Origin: Photobacterium indicum | GTDB lineage: Bacteria; Pseudomonadota; Gammaproteobacteria; Enterobacterales; Vibrionaceae | Direction: 5' to 3' | Assembly (NCBI RefSeq): GCF_003026215.1 | Contig: NZ_PYOC01000001.1 | Location: 1,240,001-1,304,000 of the forward strand | DNA: 64,000 nucleotides | In this document: piece after piece, positions 32,397-42,211 of the stretch | How the letters are laid out: every line of letters starts with the position of its first letter | How positions within the stretch are numbered: position 1 is the stretch's first letter | Notes under the pieces: model-generated | Told to the model about the DNA's origin: nothing | Databases searched by the model: none | What the model saw: only the letters and a program-made list of their open reading frames with translations | Position numbers and translations under genes: made by a program

Positions 32397-32789
32397 AGTC
32401 GTAGCTCCTTATGTTAGCGAGCGCCAAAACTCTGTGTATATGAAATCAACAACACACAGACTCTAACGCTGGCGTCTGAGTTCTAGTTTCTTGTGACTTC
32501 ATCGATCCACACTTGGCATCAAGTTTCTTTATTTAAAACTATCCGCACTTCCGTTTCACAATTTCATACGGTATCGTAAATTATATGCAGTGGTTCTGTT
32601 TGTCAATCTTCCTTCTTAAGTAATCTCAATAGGTTAGATATATGTGACGAGTGCTAAAAAGGGGAGGGCGGCGAACTATGAGAGTAGCGCCCTTACAAGC
32701 AATTAAGATGATGTATTACACTCGGCGGTCTGGGGTCTTTTATCAATAGATATTAGTCTTTGTTAACTAGTTAATATGAGAGTAGAAAA
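32397..32789. other. gap with attC-like fragments
   Basis: About 390 nt without a convincing gene. It contains TCTAACGCTGGCG near 32463, a stem GGGCG...GCGCCC near 32665-32693, and near 32719 the 11-mer CACTCGGCGGT, which is identical to the middle of the attC site at 30204-30257. These look like remnants of attC sites. Confidence 0.4.
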
Positions 32790-33230
32790 TTGAGCAAATT
32801 GAAGGTTGTGTTTGTAGAGGATGGCGGGCAGGCAAGTCAACTTGGAATAATAGTTGGTGATATTGTCATAAGTTATAATGGAGAGGTGGTCAACTCAAAG
32901 GAAGTGTTGCTGTCTTTGATGGAGTTAGTAAAATCACACCCGCAAGATATAGTGCCAATTTTAGTTCAGAGAGGGGGCAGCTTTCTATCTTTTGACGCTA
33001 GTTCTAAGTCTTTAGGAGTTAAGCTTGAAGAGGTACTAGAAGAAGCGCAGGAGGAAAAGATTACCTTTAAAGCTAATAACAATAAAATGACCATTGTTGA
33101 TATACAGATGCCATTCTGGTCAATGGTTGTATTTATGGTAAAGGCTGCAATTGCGTTTATTCCTGCATTTTTTATTTTAAGCGTTATTGGTACTTTAATT
33201 TTTACGTTCATGTTTGCCGCTATTCAATAA
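32790..33230 (+). CDS. PDZ-domain membrane protein
   Basis: TTG start. A 146-aa protein whose first 85 residues form a PDZ domain: VFVEDGGQASQLGIIVGDIV, SYNGEVVNS, and the final QDIVPILVQRGG strand. A Lys/Glu linker and a C-terminal hydrophobic segment (MVVFMVKAAIAFIPAFFILSVIG) follow. Free-standing PDZ plus membrane anchor proteins occur as gene cassettes and near secretion or protease systems; no partner is encoded here. Cytoplasmic or periplasmic placement of the PDZ is unclear. Confidence 0.7.
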   Translation: MSKLKVVFVEDGGQASQLGIIVGDIVISYNGEVVNSKEVLLSLMELVKSHPQDIVPILVQRGGSFLSFDASSKSLGVKLEEVLEEAQEEKITFKANNNKMTIVDIQMPFWSMVVFMVKAAIAFIPAFFILSVIGTLIFTFMFAAIQ

Positions 33231-33270
33231 TCACATGATAAGATGCAATGACCAACGCTAAGTTGCTGTT

Positions 33271-33307
33271 TGTACCAAAATTTCAGTGTACCAAAAAGTG
33301 TACCAAA
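33271..33307. repeat. three direct repeats of TGTACCAAA
   Basis: TGTACCAAA begins at 33271, 33287 and 33299 (spacings 16 and 12). Short directly repeated sites with this look are common as arm-type binding sites of tyrosine recombinases at the ends of integrated elements. It lies just before the first core gene, cobQ, and may mark the island border. Confidence 0.45.
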
Positions 33308-33397
33308 TTTTGATTGTGCTAACTTTTTACAATTAGTGATGATTTTTATAAATGTAATTATCATTAATCATACCGTCTCTTTATTGGTTGTAATCAA

Positions 33398-34870
33398 TTG
33401 AAAAATAACTGTTTAATGGTTCAAGGAACCACCTCTGACGCAGGGAAAAGCGTATTGGTCACTGGATTGTGTCGAGTTTTGGTAAGAAAAGGTATAAAGG
33501 TAGCGCCATTCAAATCTCAGAATATGGCTCTCAATAGTGCAGTAACAAAGGATGGTGGTGAAATTGGTCGTGCACAAGCGGTTCAAGCACAGGCCGCATG
33601 TATCGAACCGACAGTACACATGAACCCTGTATTGTTGAAACCCAATACCGATGTTGGTGCTCAAATTATCGTTCAAGGTAAAGCTATCGCAGATATGGAT
33701 GCGATAGGCTACAACGGCTATAAAAAAGTCGTGATGGGACCTATCATGGAGTCTTTTGGTATTTTACAAGATGAATACCAAACTGTGATCATAGAAGGTG
33801 CGGGTAGCCCAGCAGAGATTAATTTACGTGAAAACGATGTCGCGAACATGGGTTTTGCAGAAAAGGCAGATGTGCCAGTTATCATTATTGCAGATATTGA
33901 TCGTGGTGGTGTTTTTGCGCATTTGTACGGCACATTGGCGTTATTGTCGGAATCAGAACAGGCACGTGTGATTGGCTTTGTTATTAATCGTTTTCGAGGC
34001 GATATAAAATTACTTGAATCTGGGCTTGATTGGCTTGAAGAAAAAACCGGTAAACCAGTCTTGGGTGTTTTACCGTACTTACATGGCTTGATGCTAGAAG
34101 CGGAAGACGCGATCAATGTTCAGCAAGTTGAAGCCGCAGACGAGCAACTCAATGTGGTTGTGCCGGTATTAACCCGAGTAAGCAACCATACCGATTTTGA
34201 TCCGCTGCGTATGCACCCACAAGTGAATTTACAATTTGTCGGTAAAGGGCAAGCAATACCTCCTACAGATCTTATTATTATTCCTGGCACCAAAAGTGTG
34301 CGCAGCGATTTAGCTTTCTTACGCGAGCAAGGCTGGGATAAGCAAATTGAACGTCATTTGCGCTTAGGGGGCAAAGTGATGGGCATTTGTGGTGGTTATC
34401 AAATGTTGGGTGAAAGTATTGCCGATCCTGATGGAATTGAAGGGGAAGCGGGTGAAAGCCAAGGTCTGGGCTATTTACAAACATCCACGATACTTGCACC
34501 ACAAAAGCAGCTTAAGCAAACCGTTGGTACACTTCAATTATCTGAACAACCAGCTGTACCTGTACGTGGTTATGAAATTCACGCTGGTATTACATCGGGC
34601 ATTCAGGCTAATGCCCCAGTGCAACTTCAAGACGGACCAGATGGCCAACTCGGTATTGATAATCAAGTGTTCGGAACATACCTACATGGTATTTTTGAAC
34701 AGGCAGAAGCATGCAATGCCATTTTATCTTGGGCTGGATTAGAAGCCACGCAAACCCCTGATTTTGATCTAATACGCGAGCAAGGTATTGATCGTGTTGC
34801 CGACACACTTGAAGAGTACATGAAGCTTGATAAATTGTGGCCTGAATGGGCTGATAAGTTTACTAAGTAA
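33398..34870 (+). CDS. cobQ: cobyric acid synthase
   Basis: A 490-aa protein with an N-terminal ATP-binding domain ([20 protein letters not shown], the modified P-loop of the CobQ/CobB group) and a C-terminal class I glutamine amidotransferase with the nucleophile in [14 protein letters not shown] and His in YEIHAG. It amidates four carboxylates of adenosylcobyrinic acid a,c-diamide in B12 synthesis. Normal length. The start is TTG with weak ribosome-site support; the next ATG is six codons on. First clearly core chromosomal gene after the mobile region; followed by a bidirectional terminator. Confidence 0.93.
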   Translation: MKNNCLMVQGTTSDAGKSVLVTGLCRVLVRKGIKVAPFKSQNMALNSAVTKDGGEIGRAQAVQAQAACIEPTVHMNPVLLKPNTDVGAQIIVQGKAIADMDAIGYNGYKKVVMGPIMESFGILQDEYQTVIIEGAGSPAEINLRENDVANMGFAEKADVPVIIIADIDRGGVFAHLYGTLALLSESEQARVIGFVINRFRGDIKLLESGLDWLEEKTGKPVLGVLPYLHGLMLEAEDAINVQQVEAADEQLNVVVPVLTRVSNHTDFDPLRMHPQVNLQFVGKGQAIPPTDLIIIPGTKSVRSDLAFLREQGWDKQIERHLRLGGKVMGICGGYQMLGESIADPDGIEGEAGESQGLGYLQTSTILAPQKQLKQTVGTLQLSEQPAVPVRGYEIHAGITSGIQANAPVQLQDGPDGQLGIDNQVFGTYLHGIFEQAEACNAILSWAGLEATQTPDFDLIREQGIDRVADTLEEYMKLDKLWPEWADKFTK

Positions 34871-34910
34871 TATGCGATAAAACCTTAAAGCACATTATTC
34901 AGAGAATCAA

Positions 34911-34964
34911 AAAAGCCCGTGTAACATCCGATATTATCGCGATGTGGCACGGGCTTTTGTTTTA
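34911..34964. terminator. bidirectional terminator
   Basis: AAAAGCCCGTG/CACGGGCTTTT with a long inner loop; T-rich on both strands. It serves cobQ and the convergent YdcF-like gene. Confidence 0.85.
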
Positions 34965-35002
34965 TGTATTACTACATTGTTCTTTTAGAGGAAACGTCGA
35001 AA

Positions 35003-36106
35003 TTAACGTTGCTCTAATGGGTACGAACGGTAGCTCCACATGCCATACGTACGAAGTGCATCGCGGTAGATACCTAGAAGCTCACCATCTGTAGGTACTT
35101 TTAATTCGTCGAGTGGTTTGTCTGCGGCTGAAACAGTATCAAACGTAATGTCTTTAGGACCAGTCTGCCAGCTTGCGATTTCAAACAATGTTTGTCCGCG
35201 GCGTACATGGCTTGCAGAGCTAATAATAGTGGCATGATCAATATCGTGACGGGCTAGGGCATAGCTGCTGTACAGCGCGTTCTCTACCGTACTGCGTGCA
35301 TAGTTATCTTCAATAATACGGCTGCGGTCTATCCCTTTTTCTACCAGCCAATCAGCCATTAACTTACCTTCAGTTTTATGGTTTTTCGGCACACCACCAG
35401 TCAGTACGATTAGCGACTTAGGCTGTTCTTTAGCAAAGGCTAATGTCATTTCTAAACGTTGAATGAGTATGTCATGCATGCTGCCATCTGGATTTAGGGC
35501 ATAGCCTAATGTGATGATAGCGGTATTGCCATCTTGTGCTTTATCAAATGTGGTTTTAAGTGGTGTTTCCACTATGCGATTCACGGTATCAAAAATGCGT
35601 TGCATGTCTGCGGCACGTCCTGGATTAAGTGATTCCAGTACCTTCATGTGTTTTGCTGATTCTGCATCGTTACCTGTAAAGTGCTGCCACACAGCAAGGT
35701 AAGAATGTGCATCTACATCTTCAGGTGCAACACTTAATACTTTTTCAAAAAGCTCAATTGCGCGGTCAGCATTCTTGTTATAGATCTGTGCATTCGCGGC
35801 AGAAATTAACAAATCGGTACGATAAGGTTCTAAGTCGTAGGCTTCTAGCAGTCGATTAGTCACTATCTCCATGTTACTTGGCATTTTTGCGGTAAAGCCA
35901 GCATGTGAGATACGAGCGGGTGATTTGAATGCAGTTGCCGCATCAATGAGTAATTGGTCAACAACCTGACGTTTTGTGGTGAACTGACTATATTCAACAG
36001 TTGCTTGAATGCTTTGTTGAGTATCGGTTTGATTTGCAGCAAAAAGTGAGGAAGAAGAAAGGGTTAATAGGCTACCAAGAGTAAAAGCAAGAATTGTCTT
36101 TTTCAT
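35003..36106 (-). CDS. periplasmic YdcF/DUF218-type protein with TPR-like region
   Basis: The start is at the ATG giving MKKTILAFTLGSLLTL, a clean signal peptide ending SLFA; an in-frame GTG lies four codons earlier. Residues about 65-165 look like TPR helices (AIELFEKVLSVAPEDVDAHS). From about 195 the DUF218 (YdcF/SanA) fold is clear: AIITLGYALNPDGSMHDILI with the Arg/Leu helix after it, then LIVLTGGVPKNHKTEG, EDNYARSTVENALYSS and ATIISSASHVRRG. Members are SAM-binding or envelope-integrity proteins of unknown reaction. The TPR plus DUF218 build is seen in marine gammaproteobacteria. Confidence 0.75.
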   Translation of the reverse strand: MKKTILAFTLGSLLTLSSSSLFAANQTDTQQSIQATVEYSQFTTKRQVVDQLLIDAATAFKSPARISHAGFTAKMPSNMEIVTNRLLEAYDLEPYRTDLLISAANAQIYNKNADRAIELFEKVLSVAPEDVDAHSYLAVWQHFTGNDAESAKHMKVLESLNPGRAADMQRIFDTVNRIVETPLKTTFDKAQDGNTAIITLGYALNPDGSMHDILIQRLEMTLAFAKEQPKSLIVLTGGVPKNHKTEGKLMADWLVEKGIDRSRIIEDNYARSTVENALYSSYALARHDIDHATIISSASHVRRGQTLFEIASWQTGPKDITFDTVSAADKPLDELKVPTDGELLGIYRDALRTYGMWSYRSYPLEQR

Positions 36107-36287
36107 TATATTAGTCACTTAAGTTCACAGTTTGGACTGCAATATAGATAATTCTCGAAGAGAATTTTGTGATTTATGATTGAAAATTACAGTTATTTTG
36201 CAGGAATATGTGAAATTGGAATCAAGCTCCGCTTTGATGTATGTTCAGTTAAACGAAACGCTAGTCTAAAAGACAACAAGGTGATGC

Positions 36288-36839
36288 ATGACTCAAGAAT
36301 ATAGTTTTCGAACGTGCTCTTTTGACACTGAACGGTTAAAGGTGAGTAATGTACTGAGTGTTTTAAATCAGTCTATTTCTGAAGCAGAATTATCTGATGT
36401 TGCTTTAAAAATATTAACACCAAATGTAACTCAATCTCTTCCTCCAGAGTTTCAATCAGTTCAGTGTGTTGAATCTGCAAGTAAATGGATAAATGAGATG
36501 GTTACTAATAGCCATTTCCTCATTATTCAGCAATTAGAGAGTCATCAAATTATTGGTTTCATTTTTTTCTATGTATCCAGTCCAAAAGAGTCTGGCTCCA
36601 ATGTACATATTGGTTATCTTCTTGATGAGCGGTTTTGGGGAAAAGGTTATGCGAATGAATTCATGGAAGGGCTAATTGAATGGTGTAATCGTTCTCAGTT
36701 AGTCTCAAAGTTACTCGGTGGCGTTGATGTGGGTAATGCTCAATCAATTAAGTTATTACAAAATAATGGGTTCAAGGAAGCAACAGGCGATTCACCAAAT
36801 GGGGTTGTTTTTTATGAACGTTCATTTAGTAAATGTTGA
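36288..36839 (+). CDS. GNAT acetyltransferase (RimJ/RimL-like)
   Basis: A 183-aa protein with the RimJ/RimL layout: an early RLKVSN-type strand, SHFLIIQQLESHQIIGFIFF, HIGYLLDERFWGKGYANEFM (acetyl-CoA loop in the last part) and SIKLLQNNGFKEATGDS near the end. Such enzymes acetylate N-terminal amines or small molecules; the substrate is not predictable. Single gene followed by a terminator. Confidence 0.8.
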   Translation: MTQEYSFRTCSFDTERLKVSNVLSVLNQSISEAELSDVALKILTPNVTQSLPPEFQSVQCVESASKWINEMVTNSHFLIIQQLESHQIIGFIFFYVSSPKESGSNVHIGYLLDERFWGKGYANEFMEGLIEWCNRSQLVSKLLGGVDVGNAQSIKLLQNNGFKEATGDSPNGVVFYERSFSKC

Positions 36840-36860
36840 ATTTTTGTAGTGACAAAAAAA

Positions 36861-36905
36861 GTCTTAGTACTGTCGTTGTGAATACGACAAGTATCTAAGA
36901 CCTTT
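36861..36905. terminator. terminator after GNAT gene
   Basis: Stem GTCTTAG/CTAAGAC with an inner TGTCGT/ACGACA stem, a T-rich right side and an A7 run on the left, so usable in both directions. Confidence 0.75.
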
Positions 36906-36976
36906 TATTTTAAATCTGTATTTAATCGCTCTATGTAAGCACTGTTAGAGATGAATCAATTCATACTCTATAGTAC

Positions 36977-37549
36977 TTAGCTTTGTCCGATGATCAGCTC
37001 TTCATCAAGATCCGTTAAAATCATTTTTTGAATATCTAAGCCAAGATACATCAAAATCAGACACCAATTTAGAAAAGGAATATTGTTCTTTTCTAAGTTG
37101 TCTTCAAAGTGGTCTAGTTTCCAGTTGAATGATTCAGCTAAATCAGTAAACGTCAAACCAGTGAATACGCCTTCACCGACAACGCGATTAAGCTGTAAAC
37201 GTGAAGGGGAAACAAATTTATTAGCAGGTAAAAAAGCATTGCGATCAAATGCAGATAATACTTTACGTACATCGACAGAAAGCGCATTACCGCGATTATT
37301 TATATTAGGCTTGCCTACTAAAGCAACAAGAAAACACCAGCAAGTATATGGAATGTATGAAACCTCGTACGGTTCTTTCTTATAGCCAGCAGTCCAATCA
37401 CAAAATCTGCGTTCAGAAATGCCAGTAAGTTTAACTAACTTAGCTGATTCATAACCGTATTCGCGTAGTAATGCTAAAACCTCTGCAACTTCAGAAACGA
37501 AAGGCTTGGTCCAATTGTTGACTGGTGTAAATGTATTTTCTCTAATCAC
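36977..37549 (-). CDS. hypothetical protein, possible DNA-binding
   Basis: A 190-aa protein. The segment VLALLREYGYESAKLVKLTG, then ISERRFCDWTAGYK, looks like a helix-turn-helix. A second similar unit appears near FTGLTFTDLAESFNWKLDHF. No catalytic motif and no membrane segment. Single gene. I do not recognise the family; a Cro/XRE-like regulator is possible. Confidence 0.5.
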   Translation of the reverse strand: MIRENTFTPVNNWTKPFVSEVAEVLALLREYGYESAKLVKLTGISERRFCDWTAGYKKEPYEVSYIPYTCWCFLVALVGKPNINNRGNALSVDVRKVLSAFDRNAFLPANKFVSPSRLQLNRVVGEGVFTGLTFTDLAESFNWKLDHFEDNLEKNNIPFLNWCLILMYLGLDIQKMILTDLDEELIIGQS

Positions 37550-37807
37550 GAGCTAACCTTTTTGCAAGAATAAGCTTATTGAAGCATATTCACATGTTTG
37601 GTGTACAAATAACGTACTTTATTATGAACCATTTACATGAACGAAATTGGATCATCGAGGGGAATGATACTGATAAGTTCCGAGATGTCTATTAAAGCTC
37701 ATAAAAGTTGAACATTTCATGCCAATTGATACCAGTATCAGCACTTTTTGCTGCTAAAATTGATGACCATTGACTAGTTTATAGAGTATTAGATTATTTA
37801 AAGGACA

Positions 37808-38335
37808 TTAAACAATGCCCATCATCTTTATTTTAAGATAGGTCGCTAATGTTTTGCCATCTTGAATCTCATTATTTAATACTTTTTGTTCAAACTCATT
37901 AACAGACATGGTGACGACTTCAATTATTTCATCGTCATCTAATTTTCCAGCCGTTTCTGATAATTCTTGAGCGAGAAATAAGTACTGAACCTCATCGCAA
38001 AACCCTGGTACAGGCAGAAGTTCACCAAGGCTTTGCCAACTTTCAGCTTTCAGGTTTACTTCTTCTGCGAGCTCTCTTTTCGCGCAATTTAGTATGTCTT
38101 CTTTGCTTTCTAACGTACCTGCTGGAAATTCAAGAATCCATTGCTTAATCGCTGGGCGATATTGATGTACCAAAACAAGATCGCCGGAGTGATTAATCGG
38201 CACAATGATCACGGCCCCAGGATGTTTTACTGTGGTGAATTCAATGTTTCGACCATCAGGTAGTTGGTGATGCTCTTGCTCTATTGAAAAGCATTTCCAT
38301 TGGTAAAGTGTTTTGGCAGATGTTTTGGTAGACAT
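37808..38335 (-). CDS. NUDIX hydrolase (ADP-ribose pyrophosphatase type)
   Basis: The start is ATG 38335 (MSTKTSAK) because ACGGAG is six bases upstream. A 175-aa protein with the complete Nudix box GTLESKEDILNCAKRELAEE plus VNL, preceded by QWILEFPAG, the typical lead-in of ADP-sugar pyrophosphatases (NudF/NudE group). It should hydrolyse ADP-ribose or related nucleoside diphosphates with Mg2+. Single gene. Confidence 0.85.
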   Translation of the reverse strand: MSTKTSAKTLYQWKCFSIEQEHHQLPDGRNIEFTTVKHPGAVIIVPINHSGDLVLVHQYRPAIKQWILEFPAGTLESKEDILNCAKRELAEEVNLKAESWQSLGELLPVPGFCDEVQYLFLAQELSETAGKLDDDEIIEVVTMSVNEFEQKVLNNEIQDGKTLATYLKIKMMGIV

Positions 38336-38387
38336 TGGCAACTCCGTTACATTTAACAAGCCAGTAGCTTGGGCATATATAATATAA

Positions 38388-38434
38388 AAAAAGCGATTTC
38401 ATTGTAGGTGATAAACCTGATGAAATCGCTTTTT
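38388..38434 (-). terminator. terminator of the diguanylate cyclase gene
   Basis: AAAAAGCGATTTCAT/ATGAAATCGCTTTTT, a 15-bp perfect stem. Located downstream of the reverse-strand GGDEF gene. Confidence 0.9.
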
Positions 38435-38494
38435 GATACTGCCAAGCTTATCCATAAACCATGAACATTGAGTGAAAATCAGAATGAACCACTT

Positions 38495-39544
38495 CTAGCT
38501 AATTGCAATTTGGCTGCGTCCCCAGCTTTTTGCACGATGTAGGGCGCTGTCTGCTTTCATGTAATCAAAGCTATATTCCTGAAACTCGATAGGCGTAATA
38601 CCAATGCTAACGGTAATACTGACTTTATGACCCGATTCTAATTCTAAAGACCAACTGGCAATTTCGTCTTTTAAGTGAGATGCGAATTCTTCAGCGGCTA
38701 TTATGTCAGTTTCGGGCAGCAGTAAACAAAACTCTTCACCACCGATTCGAGCGAGGTGATCGCCTTTACGGGTATTCTCGCGTAAGCACTTGGCGAGCAT
38801 CATCAATACTTGATCGCCGGCATGTAAACCGTAGCGGTCATTGATGGCTTTAAATCCATCAATGTCTAAAACGAGCATAGAGAAATCACGTAAATAACGT
38901 TGACTACGTGCTGATTCACTTTGATAAATCGGCAATAGCCCAGAACGATTGTGTAAGCCGGTTAAAAAATCGGTAGTTGCTGTTTGTTTTACTCGTGCTA
39001 TCGCTTCGTTACGATGACGAGCAAGTAAATAAGCCATAATTACAACAATAGAATATGCGCTGATGTTTTGTAATGCTTCCGTTATTTGAAGTTGTTTATC
39101 AGAGACTTCAGCGACGCCCAGTACAATGTAGAAACAACCAAATAATGAGCTATACCACCAAGCGTATTTCTGTTGTAACGCAAAGAAGCACAATAATGGA
39201 ATAGTCAGACCAATGGTATTGCTGATATGGCGAGAGCTGTCGGCATAAAACCCTAGTGCACAGGCTGCTGTTGTTGAAAAGATGAAAACCCAAATAAGTA
39301 AATAGGGGTTTATTTTATATCTATTAATGACTGAAAGTGTATAACAAATGACCATGCCGATAACTGCAGAAAATGTGAAGTTAACAGGAACGTTAGAGAC
39401 AAAATAGGTGAAAGCAATGATAGCGCAAATCATGCCTGAAAATGGGAAGAGAATAGTTAGTTGTTTTTGAAGCGTTTTCTCACTTAATTCTATGTATGCA
39501 AAATTAGAGGATTCAAGTTGAGTACTTTTTATAACTGTTGCCAT
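38495..39544 (-). CDS. membrane-bound diguanylate cyclase (GGDEF)
   Basis: A 349-aa protein. The N-terminal 170 residues hold about six membrane segments (FSAVIGMVICYTLSVI, LLIWVFIFSTTAACALGF, YSSLFGCFYIVLGVAEV and others). The C-terminal GGDEF domain begins DFLTGLHNRSGLLP, has the active loop RIGGEEF and, five residues before it, the inhibitory site RKGD, so product inhibition by c-di-GMP is expected. No EAL domain. It makes c-di-GMP from GTP in response to an unknown membrane signal. Confidence 0.92.
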   Translation of the reverse strand: MATVIKSTQLESSNFAYIELSEKTLQKQLTILFPFSGMICAIIAFTYFVSNVPVNFTFSAVIGMVICYTLSVINRYKINPYLLIWVFIFSTTAACALGFYADSSRHISNTIGLTIPLLCFFALQQKYAWWYSSLFGCFYIVLGVAEVSDKQLQITEALQNISAYSIVVIMAYLLARHRNEAIARVKQTATTDFLTGLHNRSGLLPIYQSESARSQRYLRDFSMLVLDIDGFKAINDRYGLHAGDQVLMMLAKCLRENTRKGDHLARIGGEEFCLLLPETDIIAAEEFASHLKDEIASWSLELESGHKVSITVSIGITPIEFQEYSFDYMKADSALHRAKSWGRSQIAIS

Positions 39545-39570
39545 AATACGGTCTTACATCCTTGTTACAC

Positions 39571-39609
39571 AAAAAAACCGCCAATGCGCAACGTGATGCA
39601 TTGGCGGTT
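39571..39609 (-). terminator. terminator of hydrolase gene
   Basis: AACCGCCAATGC/GCATTGGCGGTT with T7 on the reverse strand. Confidence 0.9.
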
Positions 39610-39671
39610 GTAGAATAACAGTAATGTCGAGTATGTCTAATTATTTTTAGCAACAAATGTAATCTATTGAT

Positions 39672-40592
39672 TTAAGACAAGAATGATTTTATCAATTTAA
39701 CAACAACTTCAGGTTGTTCGTTCGTGACCCCATGACCAGTTTCAGGAATAACGACAATCGGGGCATTCAAATACCCACTGAGCTGAATGCCACTTTTTAG
39801 CGGGAAGATCTGATCACTGTCTCCCCAAATCACCATGCTACTGGGTAGGTTGTTAGGCGGGAATTCTGCAATACGATCTCTATCTTTGATGAGCGTTTGA
39901 ATCAATGACGTTCTTTCTGCTTGCCAAGGCGAGAAGTAGCTGGTGTAGATTTGATCTGCAATGAAGTCAGGCATGTATTTTTTTTCATAAAAAACGTTGT
40001 CAAATAATCGCCTTACTTCATCACTGTTTTGAGGAACAAATAAATTCTCGGGTTTATCAACCCCTGCGCGTAGGCATAAATCGTCAAGATCTTTCTCTGA
40101 AAATAACGGACCTGGGCTGGCAATGATGATCGATTTATCAATGCGTTCAGGTGTGGTCATCATGTTGTAGGTTACAAATCCGCCATAGGAGATGCCAGCG
40201 ACATTCACTTTGTCTATTTTTAAATGATCCATAAGTTGCCAAATGGCATTTGTTTGGGTGGTTAAATCGGCTAGACCTTTACTGTGTGAATCACCAAACC
40301 AAGCAAGATCAGGAGCGATAACTTGATAGTCTTGGCTTAGAGCCATCATTTCTTTTTGCCATGTAGAAATTGCAGTACCACCAAACCCATGAAGTAATAA
40401 TAATGGTTTACCCGTACCACCAATCCAGTACTTTATATTGCCACCTTCTTTCAAGGGCAAGAACTGCTCAGAGTAACCTGCATTGACTAATGACTCTCCG
40501 TCTTGCGTGGCTTTCCATTTAACAATTTCACATCCCGAAAGGGTAAATATAAGCACAAAAAAAAGCACAATATGTCGATATAGTCTTGGCAT
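39672..40592 (-). CDS. alpha/beta-hydrolase lipoprotein
   Basis: The ATG at 40592 has AAAGGA upstream. A 306-aa protein with the lipobox LSGC at about residue 20, so it is membrane-anchored after export. Alpha/beta-hydrolase core: oxyanion LLLLHGFGG, nucleophile elbow VAGISYGGF (Ser in GxSxG), acid VIWGDSDQIFP and His in ETGHGVTN. Esterase or lipase-like activity; substrate unknown. Single gene with its own terminator. Confidence 0.85.
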   Translation of the reverse strand: MPRLYRHIVLFFVLIFTLSGCEIVKWKATQDGESLVNAGYSEQFLPLKEGGNIKYWIGGTGKPLLLLHGFGGTAISTWQKEMMALSQDYQVIAPDLAWFGDSHSKGLADLTTQTNAIWQLMDHLKIDKVNVAGISYGGFVTYNMMTTPERIDKSIIIASPGPLFSEKDLDDLCLRAGVDKPENLFVPQNSDEVRRLFDNVFYEKKYMPDFIADQIYTSYFSPWQAERTSLIQTLIKDRDRIAEFPPNNLPSSMVIWGDSDQIFPLKSGIQLSGYLNAPIVVIPETGHGVTNEQPEVVVKLIKSFLS

Positions 40593-40595
40593 CAA

Positions 40596-40940
40596 AGGTT
40601 CCTTTTAGGAGATGGCATGAACTGGTTAAAGTGTATTATACAGTGTTTAACATGATTCATTACGGCAATGTTTATATGCGGATGTTTTATATACGAATTG
40701 CATAAAAGTACGAATAATTCCCGTTTTTTTTGCATGACTTTGGCTTTATAATTGCTTTATCAATTTTTATAGCATCTACTTTTCGATATACTCGTTTCTA
40801 TTCATATAGAATATGAACCATGTCATGTCAGTTTTGAATAACATGCTATAAACTTTTTTTGAATATCTTGTTGTAAAAAAAGCGTTTATAAATAGCGTGT
40901 TGTTTAAAATTCATTAACAATCAAAATTTAGGGAGAGAAC
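40596..40940. other. galE upstream region
   Basis: About 345 nt, AT-rich, between divergent genes. TATAAT-like hexamers occur (for example near 40,746) but I see no operator I can name. GGGAGAG before the galE ATG is its ribosome site. Confidence 0.4.
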
Positions 40941-41957
40941 ATGCGTGTTTTAGTTACTGGAGGAATGGGTTATATCGGTAGCCATGCTTGTGTTCAAATG
41001 ATTGAAGCAGGAATGACCCCAGTTATCGTTGATAACCTATATAACAGTAAAGAAACAGTATTGGCTCGCATTGAAGCATTAACGGGTGTTATGCCTGCGT
41101 TTTTTCAAGGTGATATTCGTGACCGTGCTTTTTTAGAAAAAGTTCTCTCTGAAAATGATATCGATGCTGTTATTCACTTCGCAGGCTTAAAAGCGGTGGG
41201 GGAATCTGTTGTTAAGCCTTTAGAATACTATGATAACAACGTGCACGGTACCTTGGTATTAGTTGAAGCAATGCGTACTGCTGGTGTTAATAGCCTTATC
41301 TTCAGCTCTTCTGCAACTGTATATGGCGATCCTGCATCTGTACCAATTACAGAAAACTTTCCAACAAGCGCAACCAACCCGTATGGTCGTAGTAAGTTAA
41401 TGGTTGAAGAATGTCTAACCGATATTCAATTGGCTTACCCTGAAATGAGCATTACGCTACTACGTTACTTTAATCCTGTTGGCTCTCATAAATCGGGCAC
41501 AATGGGTGAAGATCCGCAGGGCATTCCAAACAATTTAATGCCGTTTATCTCTCAGGTTGCGGTTGGTCGTCGTGAATTCTTATCTGTGTTTGGTGATGAC
41601 TATCCAACAGTCGATGGTACCGGTGTGCGCGATTATATTCACGTTGTTGATCTGGCTGATGGTCACTTAGCAGCATTGAACTACAAAGGCTCAGAAGCTG
41701 GTTTGCATATCTACAATCTTGGTACTGGTAATGGTAGCAGCGTAATCCAAATGGTTGATGCATTCTCAAAAGCATCAGGTGTTGAGGTTGCCTATAAAGT
41801 TGCACCACGTCGCCCTGGTGATATTGCTGAATGTTGGGCGGATCCTGCAAAAGCAAAGGCAGAACTTCATTGGGAAGCAAAACTGTCGGTTGAAGACATG
41901 ACGACAGATACATGGCGTTGGCAGTCAAATAACCCGAACGGTTACCCTGACGCATAA
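40941..41957 (+). CDS. galE: UDP-glucose 4-epimerase
   Basis: A 338-aa protein of the usual GalE length. NAD-binding TGGMGYIGSHA at the N-terminus, DNLYNSK, HFAGLKAVGES, the catalytic Ser in FSSSATVYG and the YxxxK in YGRSK, then YFNPVGSH and GTGVRDYIHVVDLADGH. Interconverts UDP-glucose and UDP-galactose for galactose use and surface polysaccharides. It is not in a gal operon here; a terminator follows. Confidence 0.96.
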   Translation: MRVLVTGGMGYIGSHACVQMIEAGMTPVIVDNLYNSKETVLARIEALTGVMPAFFQGDIRDRAFLEKVLSENDIDAVIHFAGLKAVGESVVKPLEYYDNNVHGTLVLVEAMRTAGVNSLIFSSSATVYGDPASVPITENFPTSATNPYGRSKLMVEECLTDIQLAYPEMSITLLRYFNPVGSHKSGTMGEDPQGIPNNLMPFISQVAVGRREFLSVFGDDYPTVDGTGVRDYIHVVDLADGHLAALNYKGSEAGLHIYNLGTGNGSSVIQMVDAFSKASGVEVAYKVAPRRPGDIAECWADPAKAKAELHWEAKLSVEDMTTDTWRWQSNNPNGYPDA

Positions 41958-41981
41958 CGAGACGATTAGTAAGAAAAAACT

Positions 41982-42024
41982 AAACCGCTATATCAACTGT
42001 GAAAACAGATTGAATAGCGGTTTT
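41982..42024 (+). terminator. galE terminator
   Basis: AAACCGCTAT...ATAGCGGTTTT stem-loop with T run. Confidence 0.85.
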
Positions 42025-42211
42025 GTGTGTGTAATTACAGAAATTACGTGTTTTATTGTGGTTTATATCATGAGGTCTAGATGTACCTTAGAAATACTGT
42101 GCTATAATCTGCAGCTAACATTTTTCACTTTTGTGTGAACTTAATCACATAAAGGTCGAGATATTATTGATTGTAAACTCTGAATCAGAGCGTTTTTACC
42201 GGAGCATCATT

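Noticed and set aside
32254..32466. Forward 70-codon frame in the cassette island
   Set aside because: It lies opposite the better-supported 55-aa reverse gene (TTG with AAGGAG, followed by a stable hairpin) and has no ribosome site.
42131..42211. Longer N-terminus for the DEAD-box helicase
   Set aside because: The extra residues have no family similarity and the TTG at 42212 has a proper ribosome site.
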